Assembly: GCA_946480675.1 (NCBI GenBank)
Contig: CAMLKS010000147.1
Span: forward strand, 1-6,330
Direction: 5' to 3'
From: an uncultured Bacteroidota bacterium
GTDB taxonomy: Bacteria; Bacteroidota; Bacteroidia; Chitinophagales; Chitinophagaceae
DNA: 6,330 nucleotides
The translations under genes were made by a program, and so were the position numbers. Shown piece after piece: positions 1-6,078 of this stretch (the stretch's first letter is position 1; the number at the start of each line of letters is the position of its first letter). The notes under the pieces were generated by a model. It saw only the letters and a list, made by a program, of their open reading frames with translations, was not told where the DNA came from and did no database searches.

Positions 1-623
1 TCATCGTATTCATACAAGCTCGTCGGCAATTTAGCGCCCGTCATATCTTCGGTATGAAATGCATCTAATGTTACCGGTGCACCACCCGCATCTAAAACCT
101 GCAGGCGCACTTGCTCAAATTGCATGGTGCATACAACGCCATCACATTCACCGTTAGTTGATAATACTACGCGGGTTTTACCGGATGTTTTAGATATATG
201 GCAGCAGTCTGTGCTGATGTTATAATCTTCCTGAACAACTTTTGCACCATTCTTAAAACCTACAAAGCGAACCGTAGTTGTGCTGTTTTGGTGGCCGGGC
301 ACCCAGTTGTCGTTGAATACTACATAAGCCTTGGTATGGTTATCGTATTCATACAGGCTGGTCGGCAATTTGGCACCCGTCATATCTTCGGTATGAAATG
401 CATCCAATATTACCGGTGCACCACTCGCATCTAAAATCTGCAGGTGCACTTGCTCAAACTGCATGGTGCAGGCAACGCTGTCACATGGGGTTGAATCATT
501 GCCTTTAGGTGGCTTATTGTGGCTTTCCTTTTGTGAGGCAGGGTTTTTTAAATGTTGTGCTTTATCGCATCCTACCCATAAGCTGGCTCCCAGCAACAGT
601 GCAAACAGAATCTTTGTTTTCAT
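1..623 (-). CDS. Putative lipoprotein with a tandemly duplicated ~113-residue domain (C-terminus outside window)
   Basis: I read 207 codons from an ATG at 621-623 down to the left edge with no stop, so the gene is partial at its 3' end. Residues 1-19 form a lipoprotein signal peptide: basic MKTK, a hydrophobic core, then WVGC with Cys19 as the likely lipidated residue. Trp at -3 is atypical for a lipobox, so lipidation is probable rather than certain. Residues 20-46 are a polar Lys/Asn/Ser/Pro-rich tether. The domain starting at C47DSVAC52 recurs at C160DGVVC165, exactly 113 residues later. Each copy runs through conserved blocks (MQFEQV, DAFHTEDMTGAKLPTSLYEYD), and the complete first unit ends with a Cys-Cys pair (140-141). 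The alternating pattern and the 'LDA-GAPV' phrase suggest a beta-sandwich similar to carboxypeptidase-regulatory-like or Ig-like folds, but I do not recognise the family. The function is unknown; a surface or periplasmic role is inferred. No Shine-Dalgarno site precedes the ATG, only A-rich sequence. Confidence 0.85.
   Translation of the reverse strand, partial: MKTKILFALLLGASLWVGCDKAQHLKNPASQKESHNKPPKGNDSTPCDSVACTMQFEQVHLQILDASGAPVILDAFHTEDMTGAKLPTSLYEYDNHTKAYVVFNDNWVPGHQNSTTTVRFVGFKNGAKVVQEDYNISTDCCHISKTSGKTRVVLSTNGECDGVVCTMQFEQVRLQVLDAGGAPVTLDAFHTEDMTGAKLPTSLYEYD
3..487 (-). repeat. In-frame direct repeat, 339-bp period, inside the lipoprotein gene
   Basis: Bases 342-487 align without gaps to 3-148, an offset of 339 bp or 113 codons. 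By my count about 130 of 146 bases are identical. The rest of the first unit (149-341) should have its partner beyond the left edge, so the true copy number cannot be seen. Differences include both silent and amino-acid-changing ones, for example V-I-L-D versus V-T-L-D. Confidence 0.9.
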
Positions 624-716
624 ACAATCGTCGTTTTAAATAGTATTAAGAATGTGGTTTACTAATAAAGACGACGCATCTTCCCAAAGCCTTGGCGCAG
701 AGTTGTTTTTTTTTGA

Positions 717-748
717 AAATAAAAAATCCCCGGTTGTGTACCGGGGAT
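717..748 (-). terminator. Rho-independent terminator downstream of dnaA
   Basis: Read on the minus strand, a perfect 9-bp stem (ATCCCCGGT / ACCGGGGAT, plus-strand positions 740-748 and 726-734) closes a 5-nt loop and runs directly into TTTTTTATTT. It lies about 25 bp past the dnaA stop and separates dnaA from the lipoprotein gene on the same strand. The lipoprotein gene should therefore have its own promoter in 624-716, where I could not identify one with confidence. Confidence 0.92.
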
Positions 749-772
749 GTATAATGTAGTAGAATCGTTCGT

Positions 773-2251
773 TTAGATGCTGGCCAGTTGCACTTTCTGC
801 TGTAGTTCCAGCATATGTTCTTTATACTCTGTATCGGTATCCATCAGGTTTTCTACCGTTTGGCAGGAGTGGATAACCGTAGTATGGTCGAAGCCGCCAA
901 AGTGTTCGCCAATGTTTTTCAGCGAGCTTTTCGTGAATTTCTTAGCCAGGTACATCGTTATCTGGCGGGCCTGTACCACTTCTCGTTTGCGGGTTTTAGC
1001 CAGCAGCCTGTCATATGGCAGGTGGAAGTAGTCGCACACCATTTTCTGTATGTTTTCGATGGTCAGTTCGCGTGCCGATGTTTTCACAAAGTTCTTCATC
1101 ACGCGCTTTGCCAGGTCGATGTCTATTTCTTTCTTGTTCAGCGTTGCCTGTGCAAACAGGGCTATCAGTGCACCTTCCAGCTCGCGTACATTGCTTTGTA
1201 CGTTGTAGGCTACATACTTCACTACATCTTCCGGTATATCCAGGCCTTCCTGCCTCATCTTCACCTGCAGTATCTGCTGGCGGGTTTCAAAGTCAGGTGC
1301 TTGTATATCTGTATTCAGTCCCCAGCGGAAACGGCTCAGCAGGCGTTCCTGCATACCTTCCATATCCTTTGGTGGGGTATCGCTGGTTAGTATTATTTGT
1401 TTACCGCTCTGGTGCAGGTGGTTGAAGATGGCAAAGAAAACATCCTGTGTTTTTACCGCCGGTACCAGCAGGTGCACATCATCTACTATCAGCACATCTA
1501 TCAGTTGGTAGAAGTGGATGAAGTCGTTCACTTCGTTGTTCTTAGAGTGCTCTATGAACTGGTTGATGAATTTCTCTGCACTTACATACAGCACGGCTTT
1601 GTTAGGGTGTAGCCTGCGCACTTCATTGCCTATGGCCTGTATCAGGTGAGTTTTACCCCAGCCTACACCACCAAATATTACCAGCGGGTTGAAGGCCGTA
1701 GCGCCGGGCTTTTGTGCCACGTGCTGGCCTGCACTGCGGGCCACGCGGTTACAGTCGCCTTCTACATAGTTTTCAAATGTATAGTTGGCATTCAACTGCG
1801 GGTCTATCTGCATGCGCTTCAGGCCCGGTATGGCATATGGTGTTTTAATATTGTGCGGATCGTCCCATTTCATGGGCATATCCACATAGTTGTTGTCTTT
1901 AGCAGGCTTATTATAAGTGCTGCCGGGCATGTTGATAGATGCCGGGTTGCGCTGGTTCGAACTGCTTTCCATCAGTATGCGGTATTCCAGGCGTCCTTCT
2001 TTACCCAGCACACGTTTGATGGTTTTACCCAGCAGTTCTACATAGTGCTCTTCCAGCCACTCGTAAAAGAACTGGCTGGGAACCTGCAGGGTAAGTATAT
2101 TATTTTCAAGACCAACAGCCTTTATGGGTTCAAACCACGTCTGGAATGTGCGCCAGTTCACATTATCCTTGATAATGTTCAGACACTTATCCCACGCAGC
2201 CTCCGCTTCATTGAATATTTTATTAGAAGTATCGTAAAGGTTGTTATCCAT
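773..2251 (-). CDS. dnaA: Chromosomal replication initiator protein DnaA
   Basis: The 492-residue protein is somewhat longer than E. coli DnaA (467) and complete in all four domains. It binds DnaA boxes and, as an ATP-bound oligomer, opens the origin and helps load the helicase. Domain I (about 15-90) includes the WxxCLxxIKDNVNWxxFxTWFEPI signature. Domain II (about 92-155) is a polar Asn/Pro-rich linker. Domain III is AAA+, with Walker A GGVGWGKT (194-201), Walker B DVLIVDD (252-258), sensor 1 TSD (289-291), the arginine-finger segment RLLSRF (303-308) and sensor 2 NVRELEG (354-360, Arg356). Domain IV (about 395-492) ends with the helix-turn-helix signature FGGFDHTTVIHSC (451-463). Two positions differ from the usual motif: Trp198 where Leu is normal, and Phe454 where Arg is normal in GGRDH. 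The start at 2251 leaves a normal-length lead into domain I. The gene stands alone, with no dnaN or gyrB beside it. Identity is certain. Confidence 0.98.
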   Translation of the reverse strand: MDNNLYDTSNKIFNEAEAAWDKCLNIIKDNVNWRTFQTWFEPIKAVGLENNILTLQVPSQFFYEWLEEHYVELLGKTIKRVLGKEGRLEYRILMESSSNQRNPASINMPGSTYNKPAKDNNYVDMPMKWDDPHNIKTPYAIPGLKRMQIDPQLNANYTFENYVEGDCNRVARSAGQHVAQKPGATAFNPLVIFGGVGWGKTHLIQAIGNEVRRLHPNKAVLYVSAEKFINQFIEHSKNNEVNDFIHFYQLIDVLIVDDVHLLVPAVKTQDVFFAIFNHLHQSGKQIILTSDTPPKDMEGMQERLLSRFRWGLNTDIQAPDFETRQQILQVKMRQEGLDIPEDVVKYVAYNVQSNVRELEGALIALFAQATLNKKEIDIDLAKRVMKNFVKTSARELTIENIQKMVCDYFHLPYDRLLAKTRKREVVQARQITMYLAKKFTKSSLKNIGEHFGGFDHTTVIHSCQTVENLMDTDTEYKEHMLELQQKVQLASI

Positions 2252-2489
2252 AGTTTGGCTACTCGTTCATCAAGTTAATACCAATTTTTTAAATACGGTA
2301 ATCGTAGAGCGACGAATATTTAGCCCCGATAGCTTCACGCACAACGGGATATATATTTTTAACACCACATTACCAGTTTCAGTTAAGTATTCCGGCCCCT
2401 CTCAAATCAACTATCACAGGGTTATTGCTATGCTTTATTTTTCCTAAAGCAGGACGACGAAATTCCTAACATTTTGTTGAAAAAAAAAA
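2252..2489. other. Intergenic region upstream of dnaA, no gene seen
   Basis: This AT-rich stretch has no convincing reading frame. It must hold the dnaA promoter, but I found no good match to the Bacteroidota pattern (TTG, about 19 bp, TAnnTTTG); the nearest, TTGATTTG on the minus strand at 2403-2410, lacks a partner TTG. A short inverted repeat GCTTTA/TAAAGC (2432-2437, 2445-2450) has no T-tract on either side. A run of A residues lies at 2480-2489. There is no cluster of DnaA boxes, so no origin can be claimed here. Confidence 0.5.
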
Positions 2490-2724
2490 TCAATCCGCTA
2501 TTGTTTGTTTGTTCGCAATTACAGATTGGCCTTTGAAAAGTTTGGCACTTTTTTCGTTGCTGAAAACATAATTCCCCATCTGCCTGCATCATCAGGGTTT
2601 GCTTTCCGCCTTTGTTGGTCTCCGCCACCGGATTATCTAAAAACGCATGTGTATGCCCGCCTATTATAAGATCTATATAAGCGGTTTCTTTTGCTAATAT
2701 CATATCACTTACTTTATAACTCAT
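2490..2724 (-). pseudogene. Relic of a 5'-nucleotidase-type metallophosphatase, truncated and frameshifted
   Basis: On the minus strand, from codon 2722-2724, the frame reads SYKVSDMILAKET, then IDLIIGGHTHAFLDNP, then VAETNKGGKQTLM. This matches the late part of the calcineurin-like phosphoesterase domain of the UshA/5'-nucleotidase family, where GGHTH is the last metal-binding motif and a K-SD-LA-T phrase precedes it. After about residue 46 the match stops. A plausible family-like tail, NYVFSNEKSAKLFKGQSVIA and on to a TGA at 2490-2492, resumes in the next frame, with the usual VNQVG-G-LGRID segment mostly lost. The open frame itself continues to 2428 as nonsense sequence. The N-terminal two thirds of the enzyme, with the earlier metal ligands (DxH, GD, GNH), is absent: upstream codons show no family resemblance. 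The fragment cannot be an active phosphatase. Family assignment rests on remembered motifs. A short domesticated peptide is possible but less likely. Confidence 0.72.
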
Positions 2725-2837
2725 AGCACCGGCCGTAAAGATACCGGCGTATGTATTACGGCTTGTTAAACTTACATAACCTCTCTGGTGCCATACTGCG
2801 TAGAAATACTGTTTTTTATTTCGGGTATATTTACGCT

Positions 2838-4013
2838 ATGAACAGGATAGGGAATATTATAAGGAAAGGTATCATCTCACCTGTCCGTGAGTTTATACAT
2901 GATAGCAGGGCAGTAGGTATTACATTGATATGCTGTACACTTATATCACTCATTATCAGCAATACCGGTTGGGGGCCTTCCTATATACATTTCTGGGAGC
3001 GTGAGCTACATATGCCCTTGCCTGAACTGCATTTGCCGCATACCATCCTGCATCTAATCAACGATGCCCTCATGGCGGTTTTCTTCTTCCTTGTGGGGCT
3101 TGAAATAAAACGCGAACTGCTGGTGGGCGAACTGAATACGGCAAAGAAAGCTATGCTGCCGGCTATTGCAGCATTGGGCGGCATGGTAGTGCCGGCGCTT
3201 ATTTATACTATATGGTGTGGCGGTACGCCTTTTGCACGTGGCTGGGGTATCCCTATGGCTACCGATATCGCTTTTTCTTTGGGTGTGTTGTCATTGCTGG
3301 GCAAACGTGCGCCGTTGTCACTGCGCATCTTCCTTACTGCTCTTGCCATTATAGATGATCTCGGTGGTATTCTCACCATTGCCATTTTCTATGCGCAGGA
3401 TATTCAATGGATATATCTATTTATAGCACTGGGCATCGTATTCCTGCTGGCATTGCTGAATGCTGCCAAAGTGAAACACTACTATATCTTTTTCTTTTTC
3501 GGTATCGTGCTTTGGTATTTTGTATTCAATTCCGGCATACACGCTACCATTGCAGGGGTGCTATTGGCATTCACAATACCCATGCATAAAGTAGAGGAAC
3601 TGGAGCATGCCCTGCACGACCCTGTCAATTTCATCATCCTGCCGCTTTTTGCATTAGCCAATACAGCCATCCTGCTGCCTTCAGATTTTAGCAGTGTATT
3701 TTCTTCGCTGGTGCATCACGGTATTTTTATGGGGCTCGTATTAGGCAAGCCCATAGGCATCTACCTCTTCAGCATACTGGCCATACGTATGAAGATGGCT
3801 ACACTTCCCGATGGTATCAACCGTCGGCATGTGCTGGGTATGGGCATGATAGCCGGTATTGGTTTTACTATGTCTATCTTCATGGCCACGCTCGCCTTTA
3901 GCGATGCACCAACACAAATAGTAGCCAAGGTGGCTATTATCGGTGCTTCTGTAGTAGCCGGTGCTATTGGTTTTGCTTATCTTAAAACAAGGGCGCTTAA
4001 GACACTTCGTTAA
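2838..4013 (+). CDS. nhaA: Na+/H+ antiporter NhaA
   Basis: This is a 391-residue inner-membrane antiporter that exports Na+ (or Li+) in exchange for H+ and serves pH and sodium homeostasis. E. coli NhaA has 388 residues, which supports the ATG at 2838. The frame stays open upstream to an ATG at 2751, but that would add 29 residues ahead of the normal N-terminus. Family landmarks are present: VGLEIKRELLVGEL (87-99), ATDIAFSLGVLSLL (141-154) with Asp143 equivalent to Asp133, AIIDDLGGI (170-178) with Asp173/Asp174 equivalent to the ion-binding Asp163/Asp164, NSGIHATIAGVLLAF (231-245) with His235 matching the pH-responsive His225, and GKPIGI (303-308) with Lys304 matching Lys300. About twelve hydrophobic segments alternate with short loops, as expected. 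No Shine-Dalgarno site is visible. TATATTTA at 2826-2833 resembles a Bacteroidota -7 element but lies too close to the ATG. The 3' end overlaps the opposing gene by 17 bp. Confidence 0.97.
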   Translation: MNRIGNIIRKGIISPVREFIHDSRAVGITLICCTLISLIISNTGWGPSYIHFWERELHMPLPELHLPHTILHLINDALMAVFFFLVGLEIKRELLVGELNTAKKAMLPAIAALGGMVVPALIYTIWCGGTPFARGWGIPMATDIAFSLGVLSLLGKRAPLSLRIFLTALAIIDDLGGILTIAIFYAQDIQWIYLFIALGIVFLLALLNAAKVKHYYIFFFFGIVLWYFVFNSGIHATIAGVLLAFTIPMHKVEELEHALHDPVNFIILPLFALANTAILLPSDFSSVFSSLVHHGIFMGLVLGKPIGIYLFSILAIRMKMATLPDGINRRHVLGMGMIAGIGFTMSIFMATLAFSDAPTQIVAKVAIIGASVVAGAIGFAYLKTRALKTLR

Positions 4014-4473
4014 CACCAAACTGCCTCAGGTGGTGCCATGCGTGTTTGTATAGCAGTTGCACCTGCATATCATAATCCAGGTGGCCGAAGAATGGGTTGG
4101 TCACCACTTTCTCGGGGTCTTGTGCATATTCTTTAAAGAAATGCTCTATCTCTGCCTGCAGCTCGTTCAGCGAGTCTTGTATATTATCATGCACAGGTGG
4201 TGCAGGCTCGTCTGGCAATAGCTTATTGGGAGTATTCTCTTTGAAAGGCTTATCGCTTTGCAGGAAGGCCTGCATACGGGGCAGGTGCTCTTCCGGCGTT
4301 TCTAATGTATACGGGTCTTTGCCACTTGCTTGTCGAAACGAGTACGACATATGCTCGATAGTCTGGTGCAGGTTCATCTTGCCCCACAGGCCTTTAGTGG
4401 CAGGGTCGATGCTCGCCATCAGTTTTACAAAATCATTCCTTAAAAAAGTTGCTTTAGCACCCAGGTTTTCCAT
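3997..4473 (-). CDS. DinB-like/DUF1569-type four-helix protein
   Basis: The 158-residue protein is cytoplasmic and mostly helical, with no signal peptide. WGKMNLHQTIEHMSYSF (30-46) near the start and LLYKHAWHHLRQFG (140-153) at the end match the pattern of the DinB/YfiT superfamily, specifically DUF1569-like proteins: a first helix pair with W-HQ--EH, and a final helix ending HHLRQFG. His41, His144 and His148 are placed like the metal-binding His triad of DinB-fold proteins. The middle (P60-P92) is Pro-rich with an LPRMQAFLQSDKPF phrase that I recall from Bacteroidota homologues, some linked to phenylacetate degradation proteins; I see no such genes here. The biochemical role is unknown; metal-dependent thiol-transferase activity is known for some relatives only. 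The gene lies 111 bp downstream of moxR on the same strand and could be co-transcribed with it. Its stop lies inside the end of nhaA. Confidence 0.8.
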   Translation of the reverse strand: MENLGAKATFLRNDFVKLMASIDPATKGLWGKMNLHQTIEHMSYSFRQASGKDPYTLETPEEHLPRMQAFLQSDKPFKENTPNKLLPDEPAPPVHDNIQDSLNELQAEIEHFFKEYAQDPEKVVTNPFFGHLDYDMQVQLLYKHAWHHLRQFGVNEVS

Positions 4474-4504
4474 AGCTTATATTATAGCACTAAATGTACT
4501 GCGG

Positions 4505-4582
4505 TTTAGAATTTAGAAATTAGCTTTTAGGATTTTAACCTTAGTATTTCGGAATTAAATCTTTAGGATTTAGAAATTATAT
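4505..4582. repeat. Degenerate 7-bp tandem repeat, consensus near TTTAGRA
   Basis: The spacer between moxR and the DinB-like gene can be cut into 11 heptamers from 4505, with one extra base at 4561. TTTAGAA occurs at 4505, 4512 and 4569, and TTTAGGA at 4526 and 4562. The other units are degraded (ATTAGCT, TTTTAAC, CTTAGTA, TTTCGGA, ATTAAAT, ATTATAT). TTAG starts are spaced 7, 14, 14, 22 and 7 bp apart, which shows the phase. No gene or hairpin terminator is seen here. It may be a decayed microsatellite; a regulatory role is unproven. Confidence 0.7.
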
Positions 4583-4584
4583 TT

Positions 4585-5547
4585 CTACAACAGTTGTTTT
4601 ATCAATCCTTCCTGCGTAATACCTTCCGCCTCGGCCTTATAGTTGCGCACCACGCGGTGGCGCAGTACCGATAAGGCCATCGCCTGCACATCTTCTATAT
4701 CGGGCGAATACTTGCCTTGCAGCAACGCGTGGCATTTGGCGCCGAGTATCAGGTATTGCGATGCACGTGGCCCTGCACCATAGGCTATATATTGTTTGGC
4801 CGCAGCAGGTGCATTGGCATTAGCAGGTCTTGTCTTGTGCACTAGTCCCACTGCGTATTCCAGCACATTATCGGGCACCGGCACACGGCGCACCAGCTCC
4901 TGGAAGTACAGTATATCTTCAGCGGTCATTACTTTAGGTAGTGTGTTTTCCAGCGCCCCTGTAGTGTTGCGCACAATGGTCACTTCTTCTGCAAAGCTGG
5001 GATAGTCCAGCCATATCTGGAACATGAACCTGTCCAGCTGTGCTTCCGGTAGCGGGTAGGTACCTTCCTGTTCTATGGGATTTTGCGTAGCCAGCACAAA
5101 GAAGGGTGCGGGCAGTTTATACATCGTGCCGCCGGCAGTTATATTACGTTCCTGCATCGCTTCCAGCAGTGCCGATTGCGTTTTTGGGGGCGTACGGTTT
5201 ATCTCGTCGGCCAGTATGATGTTGGCAAACACGGGGCCTTTCACAAAACGGAAATGCCTGCTTTCATCCAGTATCTCGGCACCCACTATATCGCTGGGCA
5301 TCAGGTCGGGGGTAAATTGTATGCGTTTGAAAGACAGGTCCAGCACATCCGATACCGTTTTTACCAGCAGTGTTTTTGCCAGCCCCGGCACACCCACCAG
5401 CAGGCTGTGGCCATTGCATAGTATGGATATGATCAGTTTATCCACCACTTCATTCTGTCCTACTATTACTTTGCTTATAGCGGTGCGTATGGCTTCGTAT
5501 TTTTCTTTCAGGGCTTTAGCTGCTTCAATATCCGTTGCGTATGGCAT
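4585..5547 (-). CDS. MoxR-family AAA+ ATPase
   Basis: The 320-residue cytoplasmic ATPase is a normal length for MoxR proteins, which act as chaperone-like remodelers that help mature partner enzymes or von Willebrand factor A-type complexes. An N-terminal helical lead (1-28) is followed by VIVGQNEVVDKLIISIL (27-43), Walker A GVPGLAKT (52-59), the RIQFTPDLMPSDIVG block (75-89), Walker B ILADEINR (111-118, Asp114/Glu115), sensor 1 ATQNPIEQEGTYPLPEAQLD (153-172, Asn156), an arginine near the subunit interface (Arg173), and sensor 2 GPRAS (259-263) at the start of the lid. All catalytic motifs are intact. The usual partners (DUF58 protein, BatA/BatB-type VWA proteins) do not follow; the next gene is DinB-like. 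Partners may be upstream elsewhere, or this may be an unlinked copy. The start at 5547 fits the family N-terminus and has no clear Shine-Dalgarno site. I cannot assign a subfamily. Confidence 0.95.
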   Translation of the reverse strand: MPYATDIEAAKALKEKYEAIRTAISKVIVGQNEVVDKLIISILCNGHSLLVGVPGLAKTLLVKTVSDVLDLSFKRIQFTPDLMPSDIVGAEILDESRHFRFVKGPVFANIILADEINRTPPKTQSALLEAMQERNITAGGTMYKLPAPFFVLATQNPIEQEGTYPLPEAQLDRFMFQIWLDYPSFAEEVTIVRNTTGALENTLPKVMTAEDILYFQELVRRVPVPDNVLEYAVGLVHKTRPANANAPAAAKQYIAYGAGPRASQYLILGAKCHALLQGKYSPDIEDVQAMALSVLRHRVVRNYKAEAEGITQEGLIKQLL

Positions 5548-5656
5548 CTCGTGGTCTGTGGTTTTGCTATTTTTAATACAGGTACGTAAAATAAGATAGT
5601 AAGTTCTATTATTTTGCTAAAATTGACAAAAACCAAGTCATAACATCATAAAAATT

Positions 5657-5684
5657 CCTCCCCTTCAGGGGAGGGCAGGAGGGG
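5657..5684 (+). repeat. GC-rich hairpin and G-run element, probably a dispersed REP-like repeat
   Basis: A perfect 7-bp stem, CCTCCCC (5657-5663) and GGGGAGG (5668-5674), encloses the loop TTCA. It is followed by GCAGGAGGGG, so the 3' side holds the G-runs GGGG, GGG, GG and GGGG. The element is strikingly GC-rich within an AT-rich spacer. It resembles short CTCCCC...GGGGAG intergenic repeats that I recall from Bacteroidota genomes; a genome search is needed to prove dispersal. On the minus strand it is followed by AATTTTTA, but no minus-strand gene ends just upstream of it, so I do not call it a terminator. Confidence 0.6.
5677..5682 (+). promoter_or_regulatory. Strong Shine-Dalgarno site of the MazG-like gene
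   Basis: AGGAGG lies 9 nt before the ATG at 5692, a perfect match to the anti-Shine-Dalgarno sequence at workable spacing. No other gene start in this window has such a site. It forms the 3' end of the hairpin/G-run element, and GGAGG (5678-5682) could pair with CCTCC (5657-5661) in an alternative fold. Confidence 0.7.
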
Positions 5685-5691
5685 TAATACA

Positions 5692-6018
5692 ATGACCATA
5701 CAACAAGCACAGCAGCAGGTAGACGAATGGATAAAGACCATAGGTGTGCGCTATTACAGCGAGCTGACCAACCTGGGTATACTGATGGAAGAAACCGGCG
5801 AACTGGCCCGCCTGATGGTGCGTCAATACGGTGAGCAATCTTTTAAAGAAAGCGATAAAGGCAAAGAGCTGGCCGATGAAATGGCCGATGTGCTGTGGGT
5901 GCTGCTATGCCTGGCTAACCAAACCGGTGTTGACCTCACCACCGCCCTGCAAAAAAACTTTGATAAAAAAACAAAACGCGATGCAGACAGGCATGCGGGG
6001 AATGATAAGTTGAAATGA
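5692..6018 (+). CDS. MazG-like nucleotide pyrophosphohydrolase
   Basis: The 108-residue protein is a single MazG domain, about the usual size for short all-alpha NTP-PPases of the MazG/dUTPase-like superfamily and much shorter than the two-domain E. coli MazG. These enzymes hydrolyse (d)NTPs to the monophosphate and pyrophosphate, often removing damaged or unwanted nucleotides. The metal-binding signature is intact: E33-E34-x-x-E37 in LMEETGELARL, then E63-x-x-D66 in LADEMADVLWVLLCLANQTG. A basic tail segment, NFDKKTKRDADRH (89-101), follows, as in relatives. Substrate choice cannot be read from sequence. The ATG at 5692 follows a strong Shine-Dalgarno site. The gene is divergent from moxR and closed by a terminator, so it is probably monocistronic. 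Confidence 0.93.
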   Translation: MTIQQAQQQVDEWIKTIGVRYYSELTNLGILMEETGELARLMVRQYGEQSFKESDKGKELADEMADVLWVLLCLANQTGVDLTTALQKNFDKKTKRDADRHAGNDKLK

Positions 6019-6030
6019 TTAGTAAATAAA

Positions 6031-6059
6031 AAAGCCGGTTCATCAGAACCGGCTTTTTT
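6031..6059. terminator. Bidirectional rho-independent terminator
   Basis: GCCGGTTC (6034-6041) pairs perfectly with GAACCGGC (6046-6053) around the loop ATCA, with flanking A-run and T-run extending the stem. T6 follows on the plus strand and the A-rich run (6026-6033) gives a U-tract on the minus strand. It lies 13 bp past the MazG-like stop and about 20 bp past the stop of the opposing secreted-protein gene, so it can serve both. Confidence 0.93.
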
Positions 6060-6078
6060 ATTGTATATGCTAGATATA

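Noticed and set aside
2244..2252. TTATCCATA over the dnaA start codon, one base off the DnaA-box consensus TTATCCACA
   Set aside because: A single near match lies inside the first codons of dnaA, with no other boxes in the upstream region; chance is likely. A similar 8-of-9 match at 868-876 inside dnaA is dismissed for the same reason.
2252..2489. Replication origin next to dnaA
   Set aside because: No DnaA-box cluster or convincing unwinding element is present, and dnaA is often away from the origin in Bacteroidota.
2826..2833. TATATTTA as the -7 promoter element of nhaA
   Set aside because: It ends 4 nt before the ATG, differs from TAnnTTTG at the last base, and has no TTG at the right distance upstream.
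2751..2837. Upstream in-frame ATG extending NhaA by 29 residues
   Set aside because: The ATG at 2838 gives 391 residues, almost the same as E. coli NhaA, and the added residues resemble no NhaA N-terminus.
4097..4516. Plus-strand open frame of 139 codons opposite the DinB-like gene
   Set aside because: It has a low-complexity Ser/Cys-rich translation with no motifs and is fully explained as the antisense shadow of a recognisable gene; the same applies to the frames opposite dnaA, nhaA and moxR.
4505..4582. Telomere-like repeat
   Set aside because: TTTAGGA resembles plant-type telomere units only by chance; the array is short, degenerate and internal.
5657..5674. Terminator acting on the minus strand, hairpin followed by AATTTTTA
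   Set aside because: No minus-strand gene ends just upstream; the opposing gene ends at 6079 behind its own terminator, with a plus-strand gene between.
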